Shown: positions 36,801 to 44,721 of the stretch, piece after piece
Position numbering within the stretch: the stretch's first letter is position 1
Layout: every line of letters starts with the position of its first letter
From: Lucifuga dentata
Lineage: Eukaryota; Chordata; Actinopteri; Ophidiiformes; Bythitidae
Length of the DNA stretch: 64,000 nucleotides
Assembly (NCBI GenBank): GCA_014773175.1
Contig: VXCM01002044.1
Coordinates: 18,698-82,697, forward strand
Direction: 5' to 3'
Notes under the pieces: generated by a model
The model's database searches: none
What the model was told of the DNA's origin: nothing
The model's input: only the letters and a program-made list of their open reading frames with translations
Position numbers and translations under genes: made by a program

Positions 36801-38568
36801 CCCAAACCCAGATCAGAGCCAGGACTTCAGGGTCCTCATCTGAACCCGATCCTCCTACTGTCCAACGCAGCACAGACATGACGTGTGGCAAATTAATGCT
36901 AGCCTGAACTTTTTCAAGAGTTCAGATTTTTAATTGTCTGTTTTTTTTGTGGTTATTTGTGACATTTTGTTTTTGCATTTTCAGGATAATTACTGACTTT
37001 TCATTTATTACAGATTTTTTAGGATTACTCCTTCAGTTGTTCCTGATTTTGTGATTTTCTGTGGTTATTCCTTCTTTCTTGTGTTAAACAACTGAACAGA
37101 GCACAATGCATTGTGGGATACTGAGGGCTAAAGGCTGGGTCTGGGGCACCCTTAAAATAATTTCATGACATCTCTAGGTATTTTTGCGATAATGATATTC
37201 TGGATGAACTGACATCGTTAATAGCCTCTGATGCTGCATTAACTGAAGTCTGGTTCCACCATAAACCCACATAAGTGAGCGTAGCGGCTAGGCTAACAAT
37301 CTTCATACATCGCAACAAAAAGCCACCGCTTTCACCCCAGTGCTGGTTTTGCTGTCACAGGAAGTACAGCTAGCTAACGCTCCAGCTATGCTTGGCCGAG
37401 TCAGAGTCACTTCCTGTTTGTTTTGCGTCTCAAATCAGCTGATTGGCTCTCCTCCTCCTCATGTGAGTTTTGACATTCTTGGTATTCACTTGGGTGTTTC
37501 TGCTAGAAGTGGAGAAACAAACTTGTTGTGTTTCTAGCTTTGGCTGTTAGCCTGTTAGCCTGTTAGCCTGGTAGCTGAACCCGTGGCGAGCGTTTCCCTC
37601 TGTTTAACCAGTCACTGAGGAGCTGCTGTTTGGTTAAAGCGTAGCCTGACGCGTGCTTCTAACTGTCAATAAGACATCCACGTCTTTACTTTAAGTTCAC
37701 AGTTTTCTTTATTTTGGCTCACCATTTGCCGTCCAATCATATTCAGCTCCAAAACTTAAAATAAAACCTGAATAACCTTTTCAAACTGAATATTTCTAAT
37801 AAACTTAACATAACAGAAGAAACCTGCTTAAGCACGATTAAACAGGATTGAACACAGTCAAAAACTTATTCCACTCAAACAGCAGCAACACCTGCCTGTT
37901 GTACATACATGTACTTTATACAGCTTGTACATCTGAGCCAAGACGCGTTTCCCTTTGGGACAGTAAAGTACACCTCCCTCCCTTCATATCTTATCTGTAG
38001 TTGTGATGCCGCTGTTTCAATAGACTCATTACAGAGGAGCTCCACCTAGTGTCTGAATATGGAAAAGCATAAACATGCAACCAAAAATGGCTCCTGCAGA
38101 GGAAGCTCCATGTTAGGATGGAATTCATCAGGCGCTGCTACATGCCTATTTATTCTTGTTGGATATGATGTAAAAATTCATCAACACGTCAGTCATCACG
38201 CCGCAAAATCGTGATCTGACAAATTTGTATGGTGTAAGAATTGTGCCGTATTATCACGATCGACGTGATGTGGCACGGCCCCAGTGTGGGCTTCATCTTT
38301 GGCCCCTGCATTTCTCTGGGTTTATTTTGCTGGTTCAGGACTTGTGCAGCCGTTCTGATGGAGTCTGGATCCCGATGAGACTCGCTGAGATTCATCTCAA
38401 AGCTGTCCGTGTGTAAAGCAGCACGCTAAACACGTTAAGGGTGAAGACGTTAGATCGTTAATGTTGAACGGAACGCTTTGACTCATTGCTGTCCCTCGTT
38501 TTCATCCTTCAGGTACTTTCTCTCGAGGGGGAAGGGGCGGAGCCATGGGCAGAGGGAGCTTCCACTAG
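2186..38568 (+). CDS. tpr: TPR, nuclear-basket nucleoporin (3' part of gene, 31 exons)
   Basis: TPR forms the long coiled-coil filaments of the nuclear basket on the inner face of the nuclear pore and works in mRNA export control, heterochromatin exclusion and spindle-checkpoint anchoring (family knowledge). I traced 31 exons with GT-AG borders whose summed length is 4272 nt, an exact multiple of three, giving ~1423 residues and a TAG stop at 38566-38568. Recognised stretches include [65 protein letters not shown] and SQSVPMV, all typical of vertebrate TPR. The N-terminal ~1000 residues must be encoded left of position 1. Exon coordinates are given in the four domain entries that follow. The gene converges on prg4, as in human. 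The repeat-filled introns leave the frame untouched. Confidence 0.97.
3777..4735. repeat. AT-rich interspersed element (copy 1) in tpr intron
   Basis: It has roughly inverted termini: TAGACCTGGAAAATTAACGC on the left, and on the right a sequence whose complement begins TAGGCCTGTCAATTGATT. Internal blocks recur at 31785-32540, for example around CTCTATAAAAGTGTTAGTTA. An N at 4050 is flanked by an exact 67-base duplicate. There is no ORF of note. Confidence 0.5.
6206..6785. mobile_element. TTAA-site MITE, full length, subfamily A
   Basis: This 580-bp element runs AGGACCATACC...GGATGGTATGGTCCT between two TTAA sites (6202-6205, 6786-6789). About 90 bases at each end are inverted copies of each other, including the block around CAATCATTTCCCAAAG. 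It has no coding capacity. It is close to the copies at 28047, 35637 and 56575, and lies in the large tpr intron 5766-11678. Confidence 0.85.
7610..8696. mobile_element. TTAA-site MITE interrupted by solo LTR
   Basis: The ends read AGGACAATACTGG and GGTGGTATGGTCCT with TTAA on both sides. Internal blocks match other family members up to 7879 and again from 8385. The 505-bp interruption is the LTR described separately. Confidence 0.8.
7880..8384. mobile_element. Solo LTR with 5-bp target duplication
   Basis: It begins TGTCGTGG and ends CATATCA, the TG...CA ends of LTR retroelements, and is flanked by CACGG at 7875-7879 and 8385-8389. Near the right end it has TATATAAGAATAAAG, a TATA-like motif and poly(A) signal close together. 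No internal genes are present, so it is the recombination remnant of an LTR element. Its family is not determined. Its insertion splits a TTAA MITE, so it is the younger of the two. Confidence 0.7.
8714..11639 (+). mobile_element. hAT transposon with BED-type transposase
   Basis: The left end CAGTTGTTCCCAAACT and the right end, read on the minus strand, CAGTGGTTCCCAAACT form a terminal inverted repeat. Both sides carry the perfect 8-bp duplication TGTTAAAC (8706-8713, 11640-11647), the hAT signature. Inside is a damaged transposase reading frame. It inserted 13 bp beyond the right TTAA of a MITE. The apparent length includes three assembly duplicates (N at 9872, 10314, 11434). Confidence 0.93.
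9052..10992 (+). pseudogene. hAT transposase, ZBED5/SCAND3-like, decayed
   Basis: The N-terminus shows a BED zinc-finger pattern: [11 protein letters not shown], then PQC, then after a shift [17 protein letters not shown] with the paired His. The RNase-H-like core follows: [12 protein letters not shown] contains a probable catalytic Asp, and [18 protein letters not shown] and [11 protein letters not shown] are hallmark blocks. The C-terminal hAT dimerisation motif is [17 protein letters not shown]. The breaks I see are a frameshift near 9208-9220, a TAA at 9326-9328, and a frameshift near 9470. A short in-frame loss before the ICTDG block is likely when I compare with family members. The N at 9872 and 10314 add artificial duplicates. 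Stop at 10990-10992. Not functional as read. Confidence 0.88.
12207..12684. mobile_element. MITE with TTATGCTGCGTTCAAG inverted ends
   Basis: The left end TTATGCTGCGTTCAAGTTAC and the right end ...CTTGAATGCAGCATAA are inverted copies over about 35 bases, including the CCTCAGAAGTCGGA block. Internal, further copies of AGGAAGTCGGAAAA occur. It lies in the tpr intron 11811-13045 and is 478 bp without coding sequence. Confidence 0.75.
13970..14125 (+). repeat. Interspersed repeat R3, copy 1
   Basis: The sequence around GTCAAAATTCTCCATTTTCTC with neighbouring TATTTGTATTATCTGTGAGA recurs at 63135-63385 in the same orientation and at 31205-31440 inverted. No coding content; class unknown. It abuts a 5'-truncated TTAA MITE. 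Confidence 0.6.
14172..14827. mobile_element. TTAA MITE, 5'-truncated, with inserted 177-bp element
   Basis: The right end GGTATGGTCCT with TTAA (14828-14831) is intact. The left terminus is missing and family sequence starts near 14172. A separate element interrupts it at 14577-14753. Confidence 0.75.
14577..14753 (+). mobile_element. 177-bp insertion with 13-bp target duplication and hairpin
   Basis: It is flanked by GCTTGGCATTAAT on both sides (14564-14576, 14754-14766). Within it, a ~31-base segment starting GTATGAAAACTGAGTC is repeated inverted at 14683-14713. The long duplication suggests target-primed retrotransposition (SINE-like); the hairpin is unusual for that class. Confidence 0.6.
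16440..17609 (-). mobile_element. L2/Rex-type LINE 3' fragment, split by a Tc1-like element
   Basis: Read on the minus strand, 17600-17400 encodes a degraded reverse-transcriptase C-terminal segment (FYKSVV-type: [18 protein letters not shown]; then [10 protein letters not shown]). After more LINE-like 3' sequence and the inserted element 16578-17103, the minus strand ends in a typical LINE tail, TTTTCCCCTGGGATCAATAA. It is 5'-truncated and has no intact ORF. It lies in the tpr intron 15904-17676. Confidence 0.65.
16578..17103. mobile_element. Tc1-type non-autonomous element
   Basis: The left end is CAGTGCCCTCCACAAATATT, the classic Tc1-like fish terminus. The right end is a diverged complement (AATATTAGTAGAGGATGCTG). 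TA flanks both ends (16576-16577, 17104-17105). The body contains an ATC/CAT microsatellite and no transposase. It is nested in a LINE fragment. Confidence 0.7.
19140..19690 (+). mobile_element. L2/Rex-type LINE 3' end
   Basis: The plus strand carries a decayed reverse-transcriptase C-terminus, with a [16 protein letters not shown] block and later [15 protein letters not shown], both typical of L2/Rex/CR1-like ORF2 ends. A 3' tail follows, ATTTCCCCTTGGGGACAATA, with an ATTGAG microsatellite. 5'-truncated; in the tpr intron 18771-20046. Confidence 0.7.
20800..24344 (+). CDS. tpr: TPR hinge and nuclear-localisation region exons
   Basis: Exons: 20800-20870, 21044-21243, 22838-23032, 23303-23409, 24273-24344, encoding about residues 755-969. 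This is the low-complexity Ser/Thr/Pro/Gln tail that follows the rod, with [34 protein letters not shown] and [11 protein letters not shown] matching vertebrate TPR. The exon at 23303 begins with the basic-then-acidic stretch [13 protein letters not shown] and ends with a second basic cluster (TKKLRLRA). The equivalent human segment carries the import signal, so nuclear import is the inferred role. The first exon has a duplicated 3' end: its last 33 bases and donor recur after the N at 20900. That is an assembly overlap, and either donor copy gives the same joined reading. Confidence 0.93.
21740..22432. mobile_element. TTAA MITE, right end lost
   Basis: It starts after TTAA at 21736-21739 with AGGACAATATTGGCC. 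Family sequence continues through the GGGACTGTATTCCCTGG and GGTCTGGAAGG-type blocks but fades after ~22430 without the terminal GGTATGGTCCT. In the tpr intron 21244-22837. Confidence 0.75.
26021..26215 (-). pseudogene. THAP-like zinc-finger fragment
   Basis: This 64-codon frame reads CCVDGCRN, then [18 protein letters not shown]. That resembles the start of a THAP domain (C-x-x-C spacing, then a Lys/Trp block), but the expected later Cys-x2-His is missing. THAP fingers occur in P-element-type transposases, so this may be a piece of an old DNA transposon. Weak call. Confidence 0.3.
26938..27330. repeat. Minisatellite, ~19-21-bp unit
   Basis: About 20 tandem copies of a unit like GTCTTTGTAAAGTTTTGGG, with variants GATTTTTGTAAAG and GTCTTTGCAAAG. 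On the opposite strand all three frames stay open over parts of it, which explains apparent long ORFs. Intronic in tpr. Confidence 0.9.
27435..29533 (+). CDS. tpr: TPR acidic domain exons
   Basis: Exons 27435-27653 and 29335-29533 encode about residues 970-1108. The first ends in an almost pure Glu run; the second has mixed Asp and Glu runs ([12 protein letters not shown]). [11 protein letters not shown] before the Glu run matches the conserved VIVIDSD patch of TPR and looks like a SUMO-interacting type motif (inference). The Glu run is a purine-rich GAG/GAA repeat and so likely length-variable. The intron between holds one complete TTAA element and a homopolymer with an N. The intron before holds a ~19-21-bp minisatellite. 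Confidence 0.94.
28047..28626. mobile_element. TTAA MITE, full length, subfamily A
   Basis: 580 bp, AGGGCCATGCCAG to GGTGGTATGGTCCT, with TTAA at 28043-28046 and 28627-28630. It is in the opposite internal orientation to the copy at 6206 (GGGAATATAGTCCCAAAACA instead of its complement). Confidence 0.85.
30687..38568 (+). CDS. tpr: TPR C-terminal tail exons
   Basis: Exons: 30687-30847, 33430-33504, 33592-33683, 34103-34215, 34392-34490, 34570-34711, 35009-35100, 36644-36760, 38513-38568, encoding about residues 1109-1423. The start is Pro-rich ([20 protein letters not shown]), followed by [46 protein letters not shown] and the [20 protein letters not shown] segment, all near-collinear with human TPR. 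The tail ends in an RG/GR-rich stretch ([12 protein letters not shown], then [16 protein letters not shown]), shorter than but parallel to the human RG-rich end. Frame phases at all joins are compatible. The stop is TAG at 38566. Confidence 0.95.
31205..31440 (-). repeat. Interspersed repeat R3, copy 2 (inverted)
   Basis: Reverse complement of the segment at 63135-63385; shared blocks include TCTCACTGAGCCCAAC and GAGAATTTTGACTC. Located in the tpr intron 30848-33429. Confidence 0.65.
31785..32540. repeat. AT-rich interspersed element (copy 2) with internal insertion
   Basis: Both halves match the element at 3777-4735: CTCTATAAACGTGTTAGTTA near 31800 and TTAGTTAATTTTTTTAATCG near 32510. The middle, roughly 31960-32375, is foreign sequence and includes an assembly duplicate (32204-32266 repeated after N at 32267). 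Confidence 0.5.
32591..33005. mobile_element. Mariner-like MITE, second CAGGCAGT copy
   Basis: CAGGCAGTCCCCGACTTATG at the left and CGGGAACTGCCTG at the right, flanked by TA. It is inverted relative to 761-1106. An N at 32705 is followed by a ~62-base duplicate, so the true length is about 350 bp. Confidence 0.75.
35305..36429. mobile_element. TTAA MITE (subfamily B) hosting a nested family member
   Basis: Outer copy: AGGACCATACTGGCG at the left and GGTATGGTCCT at the right, TTAA on both sides. It is interrupted at 35637-36204 by another family member that landed in the outer copy's own internal TTAA. In the tpr intron 35101-36643. Confidence 0.85.
35637..36204. mobile_element. Nested TTAA MITE, subfamily A
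   Basis: AGGACTATACCGG to GGTGGTATGGTCCT inside the copy 35305-36429. The flanks GAGAAATTAA and TTAAAACGGC, compared with the uninterrupted GAGAAATTAAAAACGAC at 42844, show one TTAA made into two by the insertion. Confidence 0.9.
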
Positions 38569-38893
38569 TGATGATGTCATCAGTACTCGTCGAGTCTGTT
38601 CAGCCAGTCAGGATGAAGAAATGTTCTGCTCCCGTATTATTTTTGCTGGAGTTTTCTTTATATTTTACCTGTTTTCTCTAGTTAAAGTATGTTAACGACA
38701 CGAGAGCTCTGACTCTTTCCTCCACCTCATTTAGTTCACTTTGTTTTTGGAATTTGGCTTCAAATCCATCGAGATTTTAGGGACGTCGCAGAATTTCTGT
38801 TTGAGATGTTCTGATGATGGCAGTGTTAGTTTTGTGACTTTGTTATGCTGATTTTGCTCTGTCATTGAGCTGTTAATACACTGTTGTCTTACG

Positions 38894-38899
38894 AATAAA
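38894..38899 (+). promoter_or_regulatory. tpr: tpr poly(A) signal
   Basis: AATAAA lies 326 bases after the tpr stop and is followed by a GT/T-rich stretch. It implies a 3' UTR of roughly 340-350 bases and leaves ~1.4 kb to the converging prg4 poly(A) signal. Confidence 0.7.
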
Positions 38900-40256
38900 G
38901 GTGATTAATGAGAAACACACATTTTGTTTTATCATTTGGCTCTAAGTTACTGACCAGTTCAGATCTTAGATGATATTCTGACAGGATGGATGTTAGGATG
39001 AACCAGTACAATCATACAACTTAAAATTATCCAGATACATAATCCAGACAAGTACAAAAATGCGAGTTTATGTATTTATAGTTATGTATAGTTTATTAAT
39101 GTTGTTTTATCAGATCATCTGGCTGGGGACTGCAGATGAAAATTAGCCTCTTGGGCTAACTCTAGCTCATTTTCAGTTTATTGTTTTATTGTTGATCAAT
39201 GAGCTTTGTCCCTAATAAATAAGCTAATGAATGCAATTTATATATTTATTGTTTATTTGGCAGGGATGATACATACAACATGAACAAATGTGGAAAATGC
39301 AACGTATATAAGACGTCTAGTTTAAGCTAATTTGCAGTCCTTGTCTCTGGTAAGGCTTTTAAAACACCATAATAAATATAATAAATAATAAATTTTACAT
39401 AAAACCGTATTTTAGTTTTCCTGTTATTTCTTTTTTAAATCCTTCAATCTTTCTAAATCAAATGTTCAGGAAGAAAGCCATCTTCTCCTGGGACTATATT
39501 TCCAGGTGGAGAAATACATTGTCTTCTGTGGACTGGTTAAATAAATTTACTTAGAAAACTTAATAGACATGTTTTCTGTGATGAGTTATTTATCTCAGAA
39601 CGTTTCAAGTCTCTACAAGTTGATCTTAAAGCGTATTGGAATGAACTGAAACCAATGTCAGTCTGGAAGGTAGGAAAAACAATTCTAATACTTATGGGTC
39701 CAGTAGTATGTACCGTAACGTATTATGCTTTAAGCCAATACGTAAAATGTTACCTTATTCACAGTTTATAATAACATTGGGCTCAAACATGCTAAATCGC
39801 TGGTATTGTCCTTTAATGCAAGATGTGTGGCTCGTATTGTGATTGGATCTAAGTCACAAATATCCAGGTGTAAATGGAATCTGCTGCCACACCTTCAGGA
39901 GGTAAAATCTGCCTCTTCTTCCCACACTTCAAATCTCAGCACTTCCTGCAGATGTTTCACAACAAAAGCCTTCCAATACTTCACAGGACAGAATCCAGTC
40001 CTTCGAAGGCTTTTATTGTGAAACAACTGCAAGAAGTGTTGAGAGTCGTTAGCAGTACCTTAAACGTCATTTGAAATAAAGTGTAAAAACTTCAATGGAA
40101 AATCAGAGTAGCTGAGTTTGCTGTTGAAATGGACATTATGATGCGTTTACAGCACAGAATACTAAAATATAAATATAGCATTAAGACCTGATTGTTCCAT
40201 ACAGGTAAATAAAGGTGTGTCCAGTATAACAGGGAAGGCAGAGTGCTGAAATCTGA
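38900..40256. other. Spacer between converging tpr and prg4
   Basis: No gene is seen. It holds a 5'-truncated TTAA MITE (about 39399-39812, ending GGTATTGTCCT then TTAA). At 39940-40050 there is an imperfect hairpin in which CACTTCCTGCAGATGTTTCA is matched by the complement of TGAAACAACTGCAAGAAGTG. Confidence 0.65.
39399..39812. mobile_element. TTAA MITE, 5'-truncated
   Basis: Family blocks GGGACTATATTTCCAGG and CTGGAAGGTAGGAAAAAC, ending GGTATTGTCCT and TTAA (39813-39816). The left terminus is absent. Confidence 0.75.
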
Positions 40257-40262
40257 TTTATT
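40257..40262 (-). promoter_or_regulatory. prg4: prg4 poly(A) signal
   Basis: TTTATT on the plus strand (AATAAA on the coding strand), 87 bases after the prg4 stop codon. Confidence 0.6.
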
Positions 40263-40348
40263 ATCAGAATTTTCTTGTACACACGTACATTAAGAAAAGC
40301 AGCAGGAATGAAAAGGATCTGATATATAACATAACTGGTTATTTGTTT

Positions 40349-43252
40349 CTAGGAACACTGCAGCCAGCCTCTGAGGGAGTTTGGAGGGTAGGAATGGCGA
40401 GCACGGGCGAAGTTCTCGGGCCTGGTTGCCGTGGCATCACTGAAGATGGGTGGAGCTGTTAGGGCAGCAGAAGGATCTGGTTTCGCCAACGCCGGCAGGT
40501 CACCGGAAACGGTGACGCTGAAGAAAAGAGCTGCAGAAAGCAGAATGAAATGAACAAAACTCACGTAGAAAACAGGATTGTCTTCATTTTGATGACTGTA
40601 CGTCCAAAACTCCCTCAGCAGGGCCAAATCATTTTTATAAGTTTACTTTTCATAAAGTTTAGCTTTCATTTACCACCTTAAAAAAATAAATCTTTTACTC
40701 AATACAACAACAAAAAAAGGAATTGTCTCTGGAAATTATGATAATTTTAGACCAACTTTTTGTTTGTTTGTTTGTTTCTAGGATCATGAAACTGGAAAAA
40801 AAAAAGCCAGGGGTAAAAAAAAAAAAAAAAAAAAAAAAATTATATTATGGCCATGTATTATGAATTTGTTCCCATACTTTATAATATGTGGGAACTTTTT
40901 GTTTTTCATCCCTTTGTTTTAGTTAAATTGTGTCCTCGTTTCATCAAACTGAGGGACTGAATTAACTAAAATGAAGGAATGAGTTATAAAACATGCTGAC
41001 ATAATAAATTTGGGGAACAAATTCATCATGGTATCTATTTTTTCCAGATGTCATATGAAGGGCTCCATATAGGATAAAAAAGCTTCTATTACTTCAGACT
41101 GCAGAGGATTAAAATGATTCGACAGGAAAGTAGAAAGGAAGGCTGTTTTTCTCTTGTAATTAAAGGCTCCGCCCACTAAGCGAAAGTTGAACTTCCTGTC
41201 ATGTCCTGCTGTCTTTGTGCTGTGAGGAGTCTGAGTCCTTACGTCCAGAGAAGACGTAGTGCTGGTATCTGTCGCTTTGAGGAGGAGGAGGCGTGGACAG
41301 GGCGGAGGTGACGGGGGAGGGGAAGCCCTTCAGAGACACTTTCAGGTGGATCTCNGGCGTGGACAGGGCGGAGGTGACGGGGGAGGGGAAGCCCTTCAGA
41401 GACACTTTCAGGTGGATCTCCCCGCTAAGATGGACGTCTGCAGGCGAGAGAAGAAGATAACACTGTCAAAAAAATAAGAAATAAAGTTCCAGGGTCAGCC
41501 TGTACACATGCAGTCCATAAGGATTTTTAAATGATGAAATTTGAGGCATTTTTGCCCAAAACATTTGTTATCTCCGCCAAGGAGGTTATGTTTTCCTCAT
41601 GTTTATTTGCACCATTAAAGGACCATACTTGTGATTTTGTATGTGTATGTCCAATACGTTAAAACCAGATTTTAGTTTTCTTGTTATCTTGCCAAACAGA
41701 AAAAAAAAACACAAATTTGTGAGAAAAACGCACATTTGAGCGTTTTTTTCCTCTCAAATTTGTTTTTTTTTTTCTCAGAATATATATTTTTTTTTCATAT
41801 GGCCTTAATATTCTGTCATAATGTGTGTTTCTCTTTAGGCCAGTCGTGTTTTAGTAGGAAGAGACACGGTTTGTCTGCTCGGTGGACGTGTGAACTCTGA
41901 AGAATGACCTTCTGGTCTCTCTTCATTATGGTGCAGAGAAGATCCAACATGGCTGCCGGTACGAGGACCGCCAGGCTCTGTTAGCGTGGTTACTAACCGG
42001 ACGAGTGAGCCAAGCGAGCCGAGCGTCTCATCAGGTACACGGGGACGTTCTCGTCGCAGGACGGCGAGCTGCNAAGCGAGCCGAGCGTCTCATCAGGTAC
42101 ACGGGGACGTTCTCGTCGCAGGACGGCGAGCTGCCTGAGGGGAAGCTGAACCTCTGCATGATGTCTCCTAGTGGACAGAAAGGGACGTTGTGATGTCCAC
42201 AGACTCTGTGAAGAAATGTGACATGTCTGGCTGTCCATTTTTCTGTCCGTCTGTCTGTCTGCCTGTCTTTCTGTCTGCCCTCACCTCTCTTGAAGAAGTA
42301 TATTGACTCAGGTCTGCTCCTGGTGGCTGGTGCTGTTAGTGCAGCTTCGATGTTTCCTGTCAGCCCGGGGAACTCAGAGGTCAAAGGTCGAGGGAAGCCG
42401 GGCTCCACCACCATGTTCTGGTCCAGACGCCAGTACTGGTCTCCCTGTGTGAGGAGGAGAGACAGGTGGACTAGATGGTGTCATACTGTAGTTATAGTAG
42501 TACTGGTACCACTAATAATTTAAGTATAATAATAAAGGACCATACTGGTGATTTTGCATGTTTGGGCCCAATATAACCCACATACATGCTACCTTACTGA
42601 CAACCAATTTCCCAAAACATGCTGCTTTTAGCAGTAAATTTTAGAATTGTTTTTCCGACCTTCCAGACTGCCATTGGTTTCACTCTATTAAAATCAACTT
42701 GCAGAGACTTTAAAGGTGAACACGCTGTCTATTACAGTTTGGGTTCTTTTCAAAGCAACTTTACGGATCCAACATGGAGCTGCACAGAAGACAACGTATG
42801 CCTCCGCCAAGGAATATAGTCCCAGGAGAAGACGGCTTTTAGCGAGAAATTAAAAACGACTGTGTCTGCTACATTTGGATGTACGGGTTAGCAGAGGAGA
42901 TATTGAATTTTAAACATCTGATTTGAAAGATTAGGACATTTTGGCAAAATGATAGAAACTAAAATATGGTTTTATGTTTTGGATCATGTTTGTCAGGAAT
43001 GTAACATGCATGCGGGTGACATTTATTGGGCTCAAACATGAAAAATCGGCGGTATGGTCCTTTTACTGAGTCTTGTAGCATGAGTAATATTTGGCGGCAG
43101 CATCCGTACTTTGATGATGTAGGTGTTTCCCTGGCAGTTGCAGCGGGTGAAGACAGTGTCGATGGGAGCAGGAACACCCAGAGTGTCTGAGATCCTGCGT
43201 GGGTGACCTGTGGAGCGGCTGACCGGATCCACCGCCCAGAATAACTCACCTG

Positions 43253-43286
<34 letters not shown>

Positions 43287-44163
43287 GAGGATGAGCTGAA
43301 TATGACAGGAAAATATCCCAATACCGTCTTTTTTCCATGTTATTTGGTTTTCCCAACACAGGAATCTTTTTCCTGTTTTGATTTTCTTTCTGCTGCCCCC
43401 AGACATTTCTGACCAATGAGAAGACAGAGTGCTGTCACGTGACTTTTGCTGATATATTTTGGTAGGACTGGATGTTTTGCTGTGTGATATAGTCCCTGAT
43501 CCAGTGCAAACAATCTACAGACCTAAAAACCTCCTAAAATTCCTCTGGACCTCATTTTGCATGTTTGAGTCTAATATATTCAATTTTCATACATTTTATG
43601 TTACGGACAATCAGCCATTTAAATTTTTCCATAAACTCAGGTCTTCTTTTGGGACTATATTCCCTGGTGGAGGCATACATTCACTCCACGCTTTTTATTG
43701 AGCTCAAACGCTAAAGTTACATAACTTCTAAAAAAAAAAACCTGAATACATGTCTTGTTGGTGATGATGGATTACCTATCCCAAGAACGTTTACAGTATC
43801 AACAAGTTGATTTTAATAGCAGAATGAACTGAAACCAATGGAGGTCTGGAAGGTAGGAAAAACATTTTTAATTCACTGTTCCAGTAGTATGCTTTGGGAA
43901 ATGATTGTCAGTAACATTTCGTGTATGAAAATTCAATATATTAGGCTCAAACATGCAAAATGGATGGTATGGTCCTTTAAACTGCAGAGGGTTTATAAAG
44001 ACATGAACTCAGGTCACATGGTTTCCCAACACAGCGTCCATGTTATATTATTATATTGGATAATATTTAAACTAACCTTTAAATATCAGCACCGTCCCAT
44101 TGGTGAGAGCCGTCAGTGCACTGATGGGAGAATCACTGCAGAGATCACTGTCAGGAAACAGTC
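40349..44163 (-). CDS. prg4: prg4 hemopexin-type C-terminal exons
   Basis: Exons 44163-44077 (DLCSDSPISALTALTNGT), 43249-43110 (ELFWAVDP...IDTVFTRCNC), 42444-42285 (GDQYWRLDQN...FFKRG), 42167-41998, 41437-41243 (HLKVSLKGFPSPVTSAL) and 40530-40349 (FFSVTVSG...RGWLQCS, stop). Repeated blade motifs (TALTNGTVLIFKG, GDQYWRL, ESIYFFKRG) mark hemopexin repeats. The Cys in DLC and the near-terminal Cys of WLQCS are placed like the ring-closing disulfide pair. Two exons are lengthened by assembly duplicates (N at 42073 and 41355); removing 62 and 66 bases restores phases 1-1. Confidence 0.9.
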
Positions 44164-44200
<37 letters not shown>

Positions 44201-44685
44201 GGTNAAAAAAAAAAAAAAAAATCCTTTTATGTGACAAGTTGTTTTTGATAGAGCCGTGCTGAGTCCGCTTTTTCCTTTTTCAGCCAAATAAATAAATTAA
44301 TTCAATAAATAAATAAATAGACCCAGATCTGAACCACAGGCAGTTCAAATCTTAAACCTGCATTACCCGATATTGGCCACTAGAGGGCAGAAAATCTCCA
44401 AACTAAGATGACAGATGCTAAAGAGCCACTGGAAGGCATCTGAACAGCGTAACCTGGGATGTCAAAAAAAAAAAAAAAAAAAANAAAAAAAAAAAAAAAA
44501 AAAAGAAAAAAGAAGAGCTAAAGAAAATCTCAGTCCTATAGTTTGGTGATATTAACTTTCATTTGATTTAACATTCCCAAGAGGAATTTTTCCAACATTC
44601 CCAAAAGGCAGACGTCCATCAGTGTGACAGTTTTACCTGTTCACGCTGTACTCAGCAGGGACTGCACACACATTCTGAGGGACAG

Positions 44686-44721
<36 letters not shown>
